From positions 28,463,148-28,527,147 of the forward strand of contig NC_034414.1 of assembly GCF_002078875.1 (NCBI RefSeq): a stretch of 64,000 bases of DNA, written 5' to 3'. Every line of letters begins with the position of its first letter. Position 1 is the first letter of the stretch. This stretch comes from Numida meleagris. Taxonomy: Eukaryota; Chordata; Aves; Galliformes; Numididae. The notes beneath the pieces were generated by a model, which was not told where the DNA came from, made no database searches, and saw only the letters and a program-made list of their open reading frames with translations. Position numbers and translations under genes: made by a program. Below are positions 14,227 through 25,756 of this stretch, piece after piece.

Positions 14227-17200
14227 AAGGAATTGCCCTGAAACCTGCAGTCTGAGCACAGAATGTGTTTTCAGTACCCCACGAGACCTAGAAGCAGACA
14301 ATGAATAGGATGCAGGTGCTGCCTGTTTCCACTGGTCAAAATACATGAGACAGGCTAATGTAACTACCTTAAATTATTCCTGCAAGCATAATTTAAGGAT
14401 GCTTCTCTAGCATACCACTGCAATCCCAATAGGCTCTTTGTTTCAACTTTTCCATTAGGAAATTCTCATTCACTCCAAATTAGCAAGAAAGAAGGCTATC
14501 AGCAACAACGGCCTCGTGTCTAACAGTTCACATTTAGGCCAATAAATAACCAGCTTCCTTGCAACAGCAACAATCCACATTTAACACGGTACAGCCACCT
14601 TCACCAATCCCTCCGAATCCAGACGCAGGGAAAAAAACAGAGATGGCCACAAAGCAGCTTTTCAGTTATCAGCCAGAATACCCTCCCCTTAGAAGCTGGG
14701 GGCTGTGGTAATCCCCTTTTTGAAATGCTAATGTCATTACAACCATAGCACCAGAAGACAAGCGGTGAGGCCTGGGTGACAGAGCCTCCGCTGTGCCCTT
14801 ACACAGATGATTTAAACTGGGCCTTTTGTAGCTCTCCTCCCCAAAGCCCCCTGCCCGGAATCATGCTTGACAGGAGATGCAGCTGCTGTCCGACCCCGCC
14901 GACAAGCAGGGGTGGAAAGATCAACGCAATGAATTCATGCGCGTGGGGTGAGGGTCTGGGGCACAGCAGCAGCGCGCCAGGGCATTGTGCTCTCAAAGCC
15001 TGTATGAGCCTAAAGATAGCCTTGGGGAAGGCTTGAAAAAAGGCAAAGCAAAAGGTTTCCAACCTCTCACTTGGTACTGCTAAACAACTGCAGGAAAGTA
15101 AGAATCATTACAGCTAGTCCGTAGGCTCAACAACAGCTACAAGCATAGAAGAGCATGGCTAAAAGAAACTAACAAAAAAATTGATCTGTTCTCGAACCTC
15201 CAAGAAGAATCCCTCCTACAGAGGAAGCTACTCCAAAGGGACACAGAGATGTCAACTTTCCTGAAGAATCAACTGGAACTACTTGCTGTGAGGAGACTTG
15301 AGACCAGACTGGGCACCACAAATTTGATTCTACCACCACATTATATGTTACAAAGGATAAATGTTACTGGAGGGCTTTTTAGCATTGTTTTCAATGCATT
15401 GCTTTCATTGACTCTGGTACTGCTCAGAGAACAACTACAGAATACAAACTTTTGTGATGATTCCATTCTAAATGGAACAGGATTTGCTAGAGAAAAAAAA
15501 ATTCCTACAACTGACCATCTCTACTGCCACAGGAAGAAAGGTGATGGACCCCTCTGGGAGGATGCATTTGGTTTAATCTATACAGGATACACACTATCAA
15601 GCAGCTTTGAAATGCTGCCACCAACTCAAATCATCTTTAAATGAAAAACACGAAAGCTTCAATTCTGCTGGTACCCTCCCTTGGTGCTAACTAACAAACC
15701 AATGAGAGAAGACCAGTGACAGAAAGAGAATTTCCTCCATTTAAAGCTGCTAATTAAGTTAAGAGTTCAAGGGATGGAAACAGATGTAGTGATAGATGCT
15801 TTCCTGCTGTCAGAGGATGCAGAACAGACATCCATTTCCATCCTTTCAAATCACTCTGCAGTGCTTGATGCAGCCAACCATGAAATACTCCTAACCCAAC
15901 TCAGACAAGTGGCAGGTGGCCAGAGGTATGCGGTAAAATAGTTAAGCTTTTGCTCATCTTGACTGTAGGCAGTGACTGAACCTCCCCACAACACCCCTAA
16001 TTAGCAGCCTCCACCAGGCTCTCCTGGTTTCATTAATGGTAAGAATCAAGGATGCTCAATTCAGCCCTACCTGTGTAATGGATGTCAGGCCGTGACCTCC
16101 CCTTTCCCCCATGCAACCGCACCACTTCCCACCCAAGGACTCCAGTCTTATATTGCATCAGCATGCCAAAGCTCTGTAAAGATACTTATCAGAAACAATC
16201 AAGTCAAACCTCCTAAATATATGCAAGCTGTAACATGAAGAGAAGGCCTTCCAGTACCTGAAGGGGGCCTCACGTTTCCCTCAGCTTTCCAAAAGCAAAG
16301 ACTAAATGCCACAGAGGAAGTCGACAATATCAAAGCACAGACTGTCAACCTAAAGATAACACTGAAGTTTGAGAAATAAATGCAAATAAATAGATTCAAA
16401 GTGGGAAGGCCTGAAGGTTAAATTTATGCTAGCTCATGGACATCACATTTCTACAACACAGCAATTTTCATTTCTACTTTGGAGGAGTGAACATTTACAA
16501 GACTATCTTGCTAGGAAGGCAAAGTTGAGGATTAAAAGAATACAATAGTAATAACTTCTTCATGGGTTTCCACCAAGACCACACTCAAAGGCAAACTCAT
16601 GGAGGTCTGGAACTACATCATGACCTTTCAGCTTTATTTATTTAAAAATTATAATTTCTGCAGTTTAGAGAGAAGTGATAGATGACTCTAAATACTCAAA
16701 TAACAAAAACCTTTACATTTTGTATCTTATAACTTAAGTCAATTATGTCCAAGAAGCATTTACAATAAAGCATGCAGGTTGTTCTAGTGGAGTATTCCAA
16801 GGTTACTTTTGCTAGGGAAATCAAAGCCAACAACAGAGTGGAAATGTCACTATCTTTAAGATAAACACAATACATTAAGGATACAGTCCTTTGCTTGTGC
16901 TAAAGAGAAGCAAAGATGTGCTGCAGCACAACTCACAGTTCAGCACAACTCTGACAGCACCAGGTCTTCCCAAGAAGCAATTAAATGGAGTGAAAACTTG
17001 AACTACTGGAAACAAGTTGCACAGCAGGCACATCCCCAGTTACTCTGAGTTTCAAGTATAGTCACTCTGATGATAGGGGTGGAATAGGCCAGAGGAAACA
17101 TTAGAAGCACACTTTCCTCCTAGCCAAGGAGGAATCAATAGCTTTGGTTTTGGTATGACATAACAGAACTACTTTCCAAAAGGCCTCTGCAACATCAAAT

Positions 17201-17634
17201 AAGTCTCCTGGCCAGGCTCTCTGATGATGCTGGTGATCCAGAATGAACAGGCAGCACCAGAGGTCATATAACCTACCCTGATCTAACTTCAAACTGTACA
17301 GAACGCCACACAGACCCCGCTTGGACAACATCACCATCAGCAGGAGCGATACTTTGTGTCGACAAAGATCCAGTGTCTAGCAGCTTTAATAGGTTTAATT
17401 TGTTTACACTAAGGATTCCTCTCCAGTGGGTGTAGCATACAACTGTAGGACGTGAGGGAGAAGAGCAAAGCTGCTTTTATCTATAAAACTGACAACAAGC
17501 CAAGAAAAGCAGAGCTTTCTCAGAAAGTTAAGGACATTTCTCAGAACATGGCAGCAACTCCCATTTGAAATTCCTCTTTGTCTTTTATTTCACACACAGT
17601 TGCTCCACCGTCTTTCAGTTTCTCTCTCCACCAG

Positions 17635-17754
17635 ATCCCCCGGCTGTAATGTCAGATCACTTGCGGGCAGCCAGCCAGCGCTCCGGCATCATCTTCATCC
17701 TGCTCTGCTCCTGCCTTGAGGAAATTCCTTCCCCGAAGCTCCAGCCCCTGCAGG
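17635..17754 (+). other. Exon-like GC-rich block, possible coding exon on the plus strand
   Basis: A long pyrimidine tract ending in CTCTCCACCAG precedes a block of exactly 120 bases, which is followed by a GTACGT donor. The block is clearly richer in C, G and CpG than the flanking AT-rich DNA. One frame is open across it. It contains an ATG at 17650 that opens with MSDHLRAASQRSG, followed by a short hydrophobic stretch IIFILLCSCL and then a proline-rich tail. The other two plus frames carry stops. I do not recognise the peptide. The minus strand can be read too, but its acceptor has no pyrimidine tract. It could be an exon of an antisense or nested gene, an alternative first exon, or a fortuitous GC-rich block. 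Confidence 0.25.
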
Positions 17755-19445
17755 GTACGTACGTTTTGCAACCTTGAGTTCTTCAACTCTGCCAGTCTCA
17801 CTAGTCATTGCTATTGCACAACGAAAAGACTCAAAAGCTTGATGTTGTAAAGGCATATCCATGCATTAAGACATTTACCTAACAATTAAAAAAAATAAAC
17901 ACATGCATACATTTCTACCAGAGTCCTCCCTCTCAAGGCCATACTATTCTTAACCATTCTAATCAGATTGCATAGCTAAAATTAAAACACTACCTTCTTC
18001 TACGACTTATGCTACTTAATCACCAAGCCGCTAATTGGCTTTTTAAACCACCAGGAACTTTTCACATCTCCACTTGTGGAAACATTCACCTTCCTGCTTT
18101 CCTGAACTCCCCTGACCCTCTCCTCTCCTTCTGAGGATCTTCTTCCTTATTCACCTTCAGTCTATTCTGTCACCTTCATACAAATCTCAATCTGTTTGTA
18201 GTCCTATTCTTACGCTTAAAGAGTCTGTCTCCAGAGATAACCCAAATATTTTGAAGGAAAAGCTACCTAAAGCAGCAAAATTTCACTTACTATCTCAGCA
18301 GCTGATATTTCCCAGACTGCAAAGTTGTCTAAACAGCAACACTGGTAAAAATCACAAAACGGTTTTATTCTTTCTAATGCATAATGATGTATCTGACATA
18401 AAACTTGCTATATACTATGCTAGTCCTTTCCTCAGGGCATGGAAAGCGTTCCTCCAAGCTGTAAGAGCAGCAGCAGCTTCCAGCTTTCTAGTTACAACTC
18501 TGCGTGCGTGTCAGGTCTATTGTGTTACAACTCTGATCTTGGGCTGAAAATTCAAGAAATCCTCCAATAGATGTACCTTTCTCTCTAGAGAAAGACAGTA
18601 TTTTTCAAATCAGACATGATTTTCCTTTTACTAGCTAAGGACAAAAACACACTTCAGAAAGCAGCAGCAGCATGTCTTTCTGCTCTTCAAGAGGAGAAAG
18701 ATTTCTCCCCTCTGAATTACATTGACTGACTAGACAGGGAACACGAGCACAAAGGATTTAAAAACACTATTGCCAGGCCAAGGCAGACAAGCAGTAAGTG
18801 AGCATCCTCACAGCTTCCTCAGCACAGGAACTCCCAAAGCTCTGCTCTTCCTCCCATCATAAGAAGATCCATACTAGGCTGGGCCAGAAAGCTCATTTTA
18901 TTCTTTAGTAGCTTAAGCAACAAACCCCTCTAGCCAAATCTACCTGGCATGTCATACAATTCATCTAAACGGTCCTATATCTAAGGTAGTTTTCAAATCC
19001 CTTGAAAGACTTCACATCTGGAAGCCACTCACCAGCTCAACACAACACTCTGCAAAAGCAGACTCACCTCAGGGGAATTCCTACTTGCAGAGGAAGAGAA
19101 ACACTTTCCAGAGACTTTCTTCTTTAAAAGGAAAATGCTTTTTTTAGATGCAGATCAACATACATGTACAAATTCTTGAGACAAAGTCACAGTCCAGTCA
19201 TCAGGTTCCAATTACTCTAATGAAAGTACAAGCACTTTCAAGCTTGCTGTTCAAGTAAGTGCCTTTCAGCATCCTATCCTCGTTCTTGACTCTCAGCAGC
19301 TTGTTACCAGCAGTTTTTTAGTAATCCTCATCAAGGCACAGATTGCTGGGTTTAACACAGGGCCTGGACAGAGTCAGCTACAAAAGCTGAAGACTGCCTA
19401 CAGCTACTCACCTTGCCCTAGTACTAGGGGATTAAGAGCACTTTT

Positions 19446-19629
19446 AGTAAGTCTGCAGATGGCACCAATCTGCCTGGGGGTAGGAAGGTCCTAAAGATGG
19501 GTCTGGACAGGCTGCATCACTTGGCTGAGGTCAATGGGATGAAGTTCAACAAGACCAAGTGTCAGGTCCTGCACTTTGGCCATAACCCCAGGCAATGCTA
19601 CAGATTAGAGGCAGATTGGTTGGAAGTTT
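19446..19629 (+). mobile_element. CR1 LINE fragment, sense, degenerate
   Basis: Phrases typical of the CR1 reverse-transcriptase ORF are visible in order: a GCAGATGGCACCAA-like start, then CTGGACAGGCTG, then CAATGGGATGAAGTTCAACA, then GTCAGGTCCTGCACTTTGGCC, ending near a GATTGGTTGGAAG-like phrase. Compared with the remembered family consensus, a piece is missing between the first and second phrases. The fragment has no intact frame and no 3' terminal octamer repeats, so it is an old 5'- and 3'-truncated copy. CR1 is the dominant LINE family of birds and also occurs in other reptiles. Confidence 0.85.
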
Positions 19630-21150
19630 GCTAGTTTCAGAGCAAATTTACTTTTTGTTCTGTCATTCCTGCAGCAGCATCAGTAATAGGTGACAACAAA
19701 AACAGGAGGTGGTTAACTGCTTGTGCTGCTATACACATAAGGGCCTGGAGAAGCAATGGCAAATAGTACAGATGAAAGGGAACAGGTCCAACAAACGGGG
19801 GAAAGCATTCAACATATCTGGAAAAAAAATACGCTTTAGCTACCACCGTAAATAGCTTAGAACTCAAAAGGGGCAGAAAAAGCAAAAGAAATGTCAAATG
19901 GCACAAAGTAATAGCAACCAAACTTTTCTGTCCTGCTGTCAGGCCTTTTCCATGAGACTAGGAACAAACTCAAACTCTTCCCAAAAAGATAGGCTCAAGT
20001 AGAGAAAGAAGGAAGACTGTGACAGGAGGCAGCTGCATTAGAAGACAGACCATCTGTATCTTTAGTGTAGCAGGCACCAGACATCAATGGACACCAACAT
20101 CTGGACTAAAGTTGCAAGCACTTTCTCTTGAAGAATGAAACTCCCCTCCTGCTTTCTTCTACAACGAAGCTCCTACCATTTTCCATCTTTTTCACTGTAG
20201 CCCAAGAAGCTGAGTTAGCTGGACCAGGCAGTTCTTGAGCTATTTCCTAAATTAGCTTGTTTTCCAGCTAGAAACCATGGCCAAGAACTGACGGCACCTT
20301 CACGCTAGGCATGTGTTATATCAGTCTTGCCAACAGTAAAATTCAGACAGATTAAAAATTCAGGATTCAGAGGATTCCATCTGCTCTCCTCCTCTCTCTC
20401 ACTTTGAAGATCAAAATTTGGTAGGTGGCACAACTACCCTCCCTCACCTTTAAATACTTAATTATGAATCTATTCCCATCATTCTTTGTTTCTGTCTTCC
20501 CTTTTCTTGAAGGAAACTGGAAGATTCAAACTAAGAAGATCACATTTTGGACTTCAACAAAGATTTACATGGTTTTTTACATATTTAGAACTAATAGAGA
20601 CAGCCAAGTATGCTTCCCACTTCCTCCTAAAATTACATACCTCTGTAACACATACAGGAAAAGCTTCAGACTTTTTCTGAGCACAGGAAATGAAAAGCTG
20701 AGTATTCAATACAATATATCCAGAGTCATGTTCTGTGATGAGATATTCACTTTTCTTGATTAAAGGAAACAAAAGGGTTTTTCACCTCAGTTTGCCCTCC
20801 CCATCCCCCCAATCCTCTCTGGCAGCCTTTCAAAACAGTCACAAGCACCATAACTTTCTCTTTGTGTTTTAATGAATATTCACTTGAGTCATTTAAAAAT
20901 AAATACTATAAAGACACACTGAGGTGCCTTCAAGCACAGTGGAACATATGAAGTTGATCTCCCCCTCTCAAACTGAAGGCAATCACCTCTCGCAAATATA
21001 AGGGATAAAAGCAGGAACAGGGCAGAGATGCATCACAGCATCCAGCACAAAAGTGAAAATGTGAATCTTAGCTCATATAACCACTTATGTTAATCAGTAA
21101 AACACCACATTCATTTCTCATAGCACAGCAGTGAATAAGAGTTTACTTAC

Positions 21151-21180
21151 ATGCAGGTCCTTTGGATTTGCTGAGCCAAC
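21151..21180 (-). CDS. Coding microexon, 30 bases, phase 1-1, follows the signal-peptide exon
   Basis: On the minus strand a T-rich tract ending in GTCTTTCAG (with a T10 run) precedes 30 bases, which are followed by the strong donor GTAAGTAAAC. The preceding coding exon ends with one base of a codon. Joining the two gives an open frame that reads G-W-L-S-K-S-K-G-P-A and leaves one base for the next exon. Both boundaries are therefore phase 1, and skipping the exon would keep the frame. The peptide is basic and would sit at or just after the predicted signal cleavage site, at the extreme N-terminus of the mature protein. Small phase 1-1 exons at this position are known in some cell-adhesion molecules, for example the L1 family, but this peptide matches none that I recognise. 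The next coding exon was not found in the window. Confidence 0.7.
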
Positions 21181-24100
21181 CTGAAAGACAAAAAAAAAAT
21201 TAGGGTTATTATTATGCTTGCTTTAATTCATTCTTCAACCATTCAAATTCTTTAAAATTAAACAAGCAGTGCAACTACCTGAGATTCCTGTTGCTGACTT
21301 CCAGTCAGCTGCTTAAAAAGCATTGCCTAGAGATCAGCGTAGGAACAGTGTTCCTCGACTATGCTAGTTCTGGGCTCACCTGCATCTACCTCCTGGCGGC
21401 CTCACCATCATTCTACAGCTCCTCATCATGCTCCAAAGGGAATGGAAAAAGGAATCACACTAAAGACTGTATCCCTTCCTCTCCATGGTAAACTATAGAC
21501 TTTGGGCTGACACAACACCTTTGTCAAACCTGCACTGTAGGAAGCATGCAGATTAGAATTGAGGTCCTGTGTTTGGGCATACCACCACCCCATGTTTCTA
21601 TCTAGCTACCCAATGCTACACTGCCCTTGTTTTCACAATCACTGAATTTATCCCCAGCAGTATTAAACACCTTCCTTTCAACTGCATAATCAGAGACAAA
21701 GGTAACCTCTGCTTCATACAGATTCCTAAGGAATAGGAACAAGTCTGAATCTGCTCAACGGCTGGAGTATGCTTTAACAAGCTGTTCTATGCCATGCAAA
21801 CAAACACCAGTGGTATCCAAGAGCTTCTGTGCAGAATAACCCTGGCACTGAAAAGACCTCGGAGCGGCATGCAGCAGATTGGCTTGCATTTGCGTCAGAG
21901 ACAATACACAGAAATGAAGTCGTTTTAGTTTATTCACACTCAATTTATCATTTTAATGGCAACTCTAAAAATTAAAGGGATAGCTTTATAGTATCTCACA
22001 CGTGATCAGTCAGCAAAAATCAGGCTGTGTTTAAATCTAAGTGGACTTACATTCGCCAAGTCTGCATTATTAATTTTTTAAAGGTTAATATTTAAACTCT
22101 CTCCTTTATGAGTATCAATAGTTGTTTAATTCAGGGTGTTAATACTTATACTAACACCTTCACTTGCATTTCTCAAGATAGGCGATGTTCTTATCAGTAA
22201 TGAAAAGCCCAACCTACATTTCCACAGAGCTGGCTAAGAATCTAAGAGAAATTACACCACTGAGAACACACACGATAGGAAGCTTTCAGAATATTTTAGA
22301 GACAAGTTAAAATTTTATGAGTAATTTATTCTGATCCACTGCGACAGAAACAGTCCGATCAAACAGGAGAACTGCTAAGGATGTGATATACACACAAGGC
22401 CTTTGAGAGCTTGGGAATAACCTTTAAGGGCCAGAGAGAGGAAGCAGGAAGAAAGAATAGGGACAACAAAGAACAGAGAAGCGTTACATTTTAACAAAGC
22501 AGATCAAGCAGTTGTTATTCTTCCTCCCCAACACTCCCAACATTCCCCTCACCCTATCTACTAAGCCGCCCAGCACTCAGCTAAATTCCAGAAGAGCCCT
22601 CAAAGAAAACAGAAGAGATGGAACCAGAATTAAGCTGCACCATTTCAGATCCTTTTTCATTCTGCTCATTTTTTCATTGTTTCCCCCAACTAATCTCGGA
22701 GAACTTGCTGGAGGGGAAAAAGGCACAACAGTGATCAAGCTGAAAAAGTGTTTCTGAACAGCACTGAAGCCTTCTTAAATCCTCCACTTCTGGCATAGCC
22801 TCATTGTTTGCCCATCACCATATGCTGCATTTGTTTTGTGTTAAAATACATGCAGTGGTTATTTGTGATTACCTTCCTGTGAGAAGGAAGCAGCTCCCCC
22901 AAACTCTGCAGCAGGCTCAGTGACTAAGCAACTTATCACATTCATCTCACAGCGCTCTGGGATATTTGGATAGATTGCTTGAGACAAAGTGCTGAAGACT
23001 TTTGTTAAAAATCCATGCATAAATAAAATCAATTTATTACCAGAGGAGAGACCAGAAGCTCGCTGACTGGAAATCAGTCTGTCCTCTGCGTTTACCACAT
23101 GTAAAAGAGAACGCATTCCTGCCCAGAACATGAATATTATCTAAGCCTCCTGAAAGTCAAGCAATAGCACTTCCAAACAGCAGAATGATCGCAATACAAT
23201 ATACATTATATGGTTTTAAACGTATGAATAACAAGCTCCACTTTGTCGCTCAAAGCTGAGTCAGCCCATTGTCTCCATGCTTGTCTTTTTATGAGAACAT
23301 TCTTCATCTTTTGTAGCAATTGTGAATGTGTCACATTGGCCCCGTATCCAAGATAAGCATTACCACCAGGAGATTTAACACAATCTCTTGCTTCGTGTTA
23401 ACATCGCTTTGTTCTGCCTGCTCTGAATGTTTTTGCTATGTAAACTAATAAAGTGAGGACAGTGGGGTGGTTGGGGACAAAGATGAGGGAAAGATGATTT
23501 TCCAAGCGTCTTGTCAGCGCTCTTTGTCTCTCCATCTGGGTCCCCGCTCCTCAGCTGGCTGACTGATTAATGTTACTCATGGCCAGCACACTGCTGCAGG
23601 TGCAGCTCCCTGGTCCCACGACAGGCTGCCATGCACCCCCATCCCTCCCAGCCTCAGAGCCTATGGATGGAAGCAGGGCACAGCCAGCCCATTCTCTCCC
23701 CTCCCTGCTAGGATTTCCCCCTTTGTGCCTTGCCCTCTGCTACGATCCTGGGTTTCCCTCCACACACGCTCACTTTCTCACTTCTGCTGAAGGAGATGCC
23801 TTATGCCTAGCTACTCTAATCCTATTTAGCTGATGATCTGCCTTGGTCAGTTTACCACAACTGGTTTCAAGTCCTGAATCAAAATGAACAGAGAAAGGGA
23901 AATGATGCAGAACCATTCCAGGGTCTTATAACATGCTTAACCAGTGCTTTTCTCATGGGACATGGGATACCTCAAAAACAATACTGAAAATGCTTGCCAG
24001 GATTGTGGCTGCCTTTCCCGTTCAGCAGCCCTATGCAGCACAAGGCATTTACAAACTGATTACAGAGCTACTACAAGGTGCTGCAGCATGTAACTGGAGT

Positions 24101-25545
24101 GTCAGGAAGGGATTGTGTTCCAGCCTCAGGCTGCGGGGAATATCTTGCAGGCCTACGTCTGAAGCAAGGCTGGGGTGTTATCAACAGCAGCTAGAAAAAT
24201 CAAGGACAGCTTTTGGAAAAAACAAGGACAAGAGACCTTTGTCCCTTTCACACTCTTAATATTTGTTCCTGCCAGTCAGTCACATCTGTGATTCCCCCAC
24301 ATATCCTTTTTTACCTACAAAGCCAAAGTCAGGCCAGAAAGACACAGAAGTCTGCGATCTCTCATTTCAGCAGCCTCTCTCTTCCAACTTGGGGAGTCAG
24401 AAATATTAAAAGGAGATCAACTCCTCCTCCAGACTTTTCTATAGAGGATACTCTCCTCTGAGTGCATCTGGCAATGAACTTTTATTCTGCTCTACCACAG
24501 AGGCCAAACCAAGCTTCTTTTATGCTCAGAAATATTGGTCACCGGATATTTTCAGGTGCCACAATATCTCAAATAAATAGGACTTTTTAGAGCTATTGTC
24601 AAGAACTGAGGTTTTGTTTTCAAAATCAAGCTATTATCTGCAGTTGCAGAAGTCAAATCTGACTTTCTGAGAATAAGTTCCTCTAGGGCTCTGTGCAAGA
24701 CTGTGCACCTCAAGCACACATACAAACTTATTTCCTCCATCCCATGCCACTTATGATCAATCATCTCTCTACTGACAGAAAAACTACATCAGTTCTGTGA
24801 AAACAGGCCACATTTCAGGGTATACTGGGTAAGAAAACACACATTTCACAACGTACCACCTTGTGACCGATACATTTTCTTCTTACACTTATTTCCGACA
24901 GGAAGGTCCCCTCATCTCTACTGTTACTTGACTTTTTAATGTATCATTCCCTTGCACTGCTATTTACATTCTTTACCATTCTTGTTAACCAGACGTCAAG
25001 AAATAAGCATGGGGAATGAGAAAAACCCAAAATGCAGAAGTGATCCAACATAGGAATATATTTTTTGAGTGCTCAGGTGCTGGAAGGTGCCACACAAGCA
25101 AACAGTGAACAGACTTATCAGCTGCACCAAGAGCAGAAGCCAGCCTGTGCTTTCAAAGCTAATTCACATGAGCAGTTGCTACAGGGCATACAAATAATAG
25201 CGCCTACATGAGAATACCACTTAACCAAAAAACAGTCCATGATTGCTCCTAAAGACAGTCCTGGACAGTCCCCAGCAACAGTAAAGAGATTAATAGGGAA
25301 AAAAAAAAGTGAGGAAATCAAGATGGTAGTGTAAAGGACAAGAATTCGTTTTGCCAGTATGCAAGACTGGTTCAGTTCAGATTTCATCCTTTGCTTAACA
25401 ATCTGTGGTGGAATTTTTCCACTAAGTACTGAGATATGTACACAAACCCATTAACCATCTCCAGTTTCCCCAGAAATATATAAGGCCATCTCCAAACTTA
25501 TCCATCTCTCCCCCCGCAGTATATGCAAGCAAAGGTTTCACTTAC
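21181..25545 (-). other. Intron between the signal-peptide exon and the microexon
   Basis: A 4365-base intron bounded by a CACAG/GTAAGTG donor on the right and a TTTCAG acceptor on the left, minus strand. It contains no exon I can support. The segment at about 23200-23480 is notable for lacking simple repeats and for several SOX-like ACAAAG/CTTTGT words, and it might be a conserved regulatory block. Confidence 0.6.
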
Positions 25546-25666
25546 CTGTGGCCTGTGCTTCCAAAATAAAGGTACCAAAGATAACTAGCAGAAGAAACAA
25601 CCCATGGCTAGTCAAGGCAAGAGATGATCCTGTGTTGCTCTTTGGTGCTACCATTCCATGGCACAT
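25546..25666 (-). CDS. First coding exon, signal peptide of a secreted or type I membrane protein
   Basis: The ATG at 25666 opens 40 codons plus one base, ending at a strong CACAG/GTAAGTG donor. The start has A at -3. A second in-frame ATG at codon 5 has a good context too (G at -3 and G at +4), so a start four residues later is possible. Residues 1-21 form a rather long polar n-region with one lysine and one histidine. Residues 22-35 are the hydrophobic core GLFLLLVIFGTFIL, followed by E-A-Q-A-T, which fits the -3/-1 small-residue rule for signal peptidase cleavage after A39. Splicing in phase 1 to the microexon at 21151-21180 keeps the frame open. A phase-1 junction straight after a signal peptide is typical of receptors and adhesion proteins with Ig, sushi, EGF or fibronectin modules. 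I do not recognise the protein, and no other domain is visible in the window. Confidence 0.75.
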
Positions 25667-25734
25667 CTTTTACCCACCAAGGTTTCTTCTAAAAAAAATT
25701 CCTGAAAGATCTGGTTGATTAGGAGCACCTCAAT
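25667..25734 (-). other. 5' untranslated part of the first coding exon
   Basis: Sixty-eight bases lie between a very strong acceptor (16 consecutive T followed by CCCTAG) and the ATG. They contain stop codons, so upstream exons are non-coding with respect to the main frame. The acceptor shows that at least one more exon lies upstream, which agrees with the separate CpG island 31 kb away. Confidence 0.7.
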
Positions 25735-25740
25735 CTAGGG

Positions 25741-25756
25741 AAAAAAAAAAAAAAAA
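25741..25756. repeat. Poly(A) tract, 16 bases, polypyrimidine tract of the coding-exon acceptor
   Basis: Sixteen A on the plus strand, read as T16 on the minus strand immediately upstream of CCCTAG. It serves as the pyrimidine tract of the acceptor of the signal-peptide exon. Confidence 0.9.

Larger units (their letters stand above)
1..21150 (-). other. Putative intron or downstream part of the minus-strand gene, no defensible exon
   Basis: This stretch lies downstream of the microexon at 21151-21180 for the minus-strand gene. The donor at its right boundary implies that the transcript continues leftwards. I looked on the minus strand for an acceptor, open phase-1 frame and donor and found nothing convincing, so it reads as one long intron or an intron with undetected short exons. 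It holds a T21 tract, a C14 tract, one CR1 fragment at 19446-19629 and a GC-rich plus-strand exon-like block at 17635-17754. Open frames here, such as 110 codons at 1849-2181 and 140 codons at 9175-9597, have no recognisable domain and are within chance expectation. Confidence 0.5.

Noticed and set aside
17210..17270. Possible C/D-box small nucleolar RNA (TGATGATGC word)
   Set aside because: No properly spaced CTGA D-box with flanking complementary ends was found.
19060..19110. A 16-base microexon-like segment on the minus strand between a good pyrimidine tract and GTGAGTCTGC
   Set aside because: It is very short, not a multiple of three and carries an in-frame TAG. Such pairs are common by chance.
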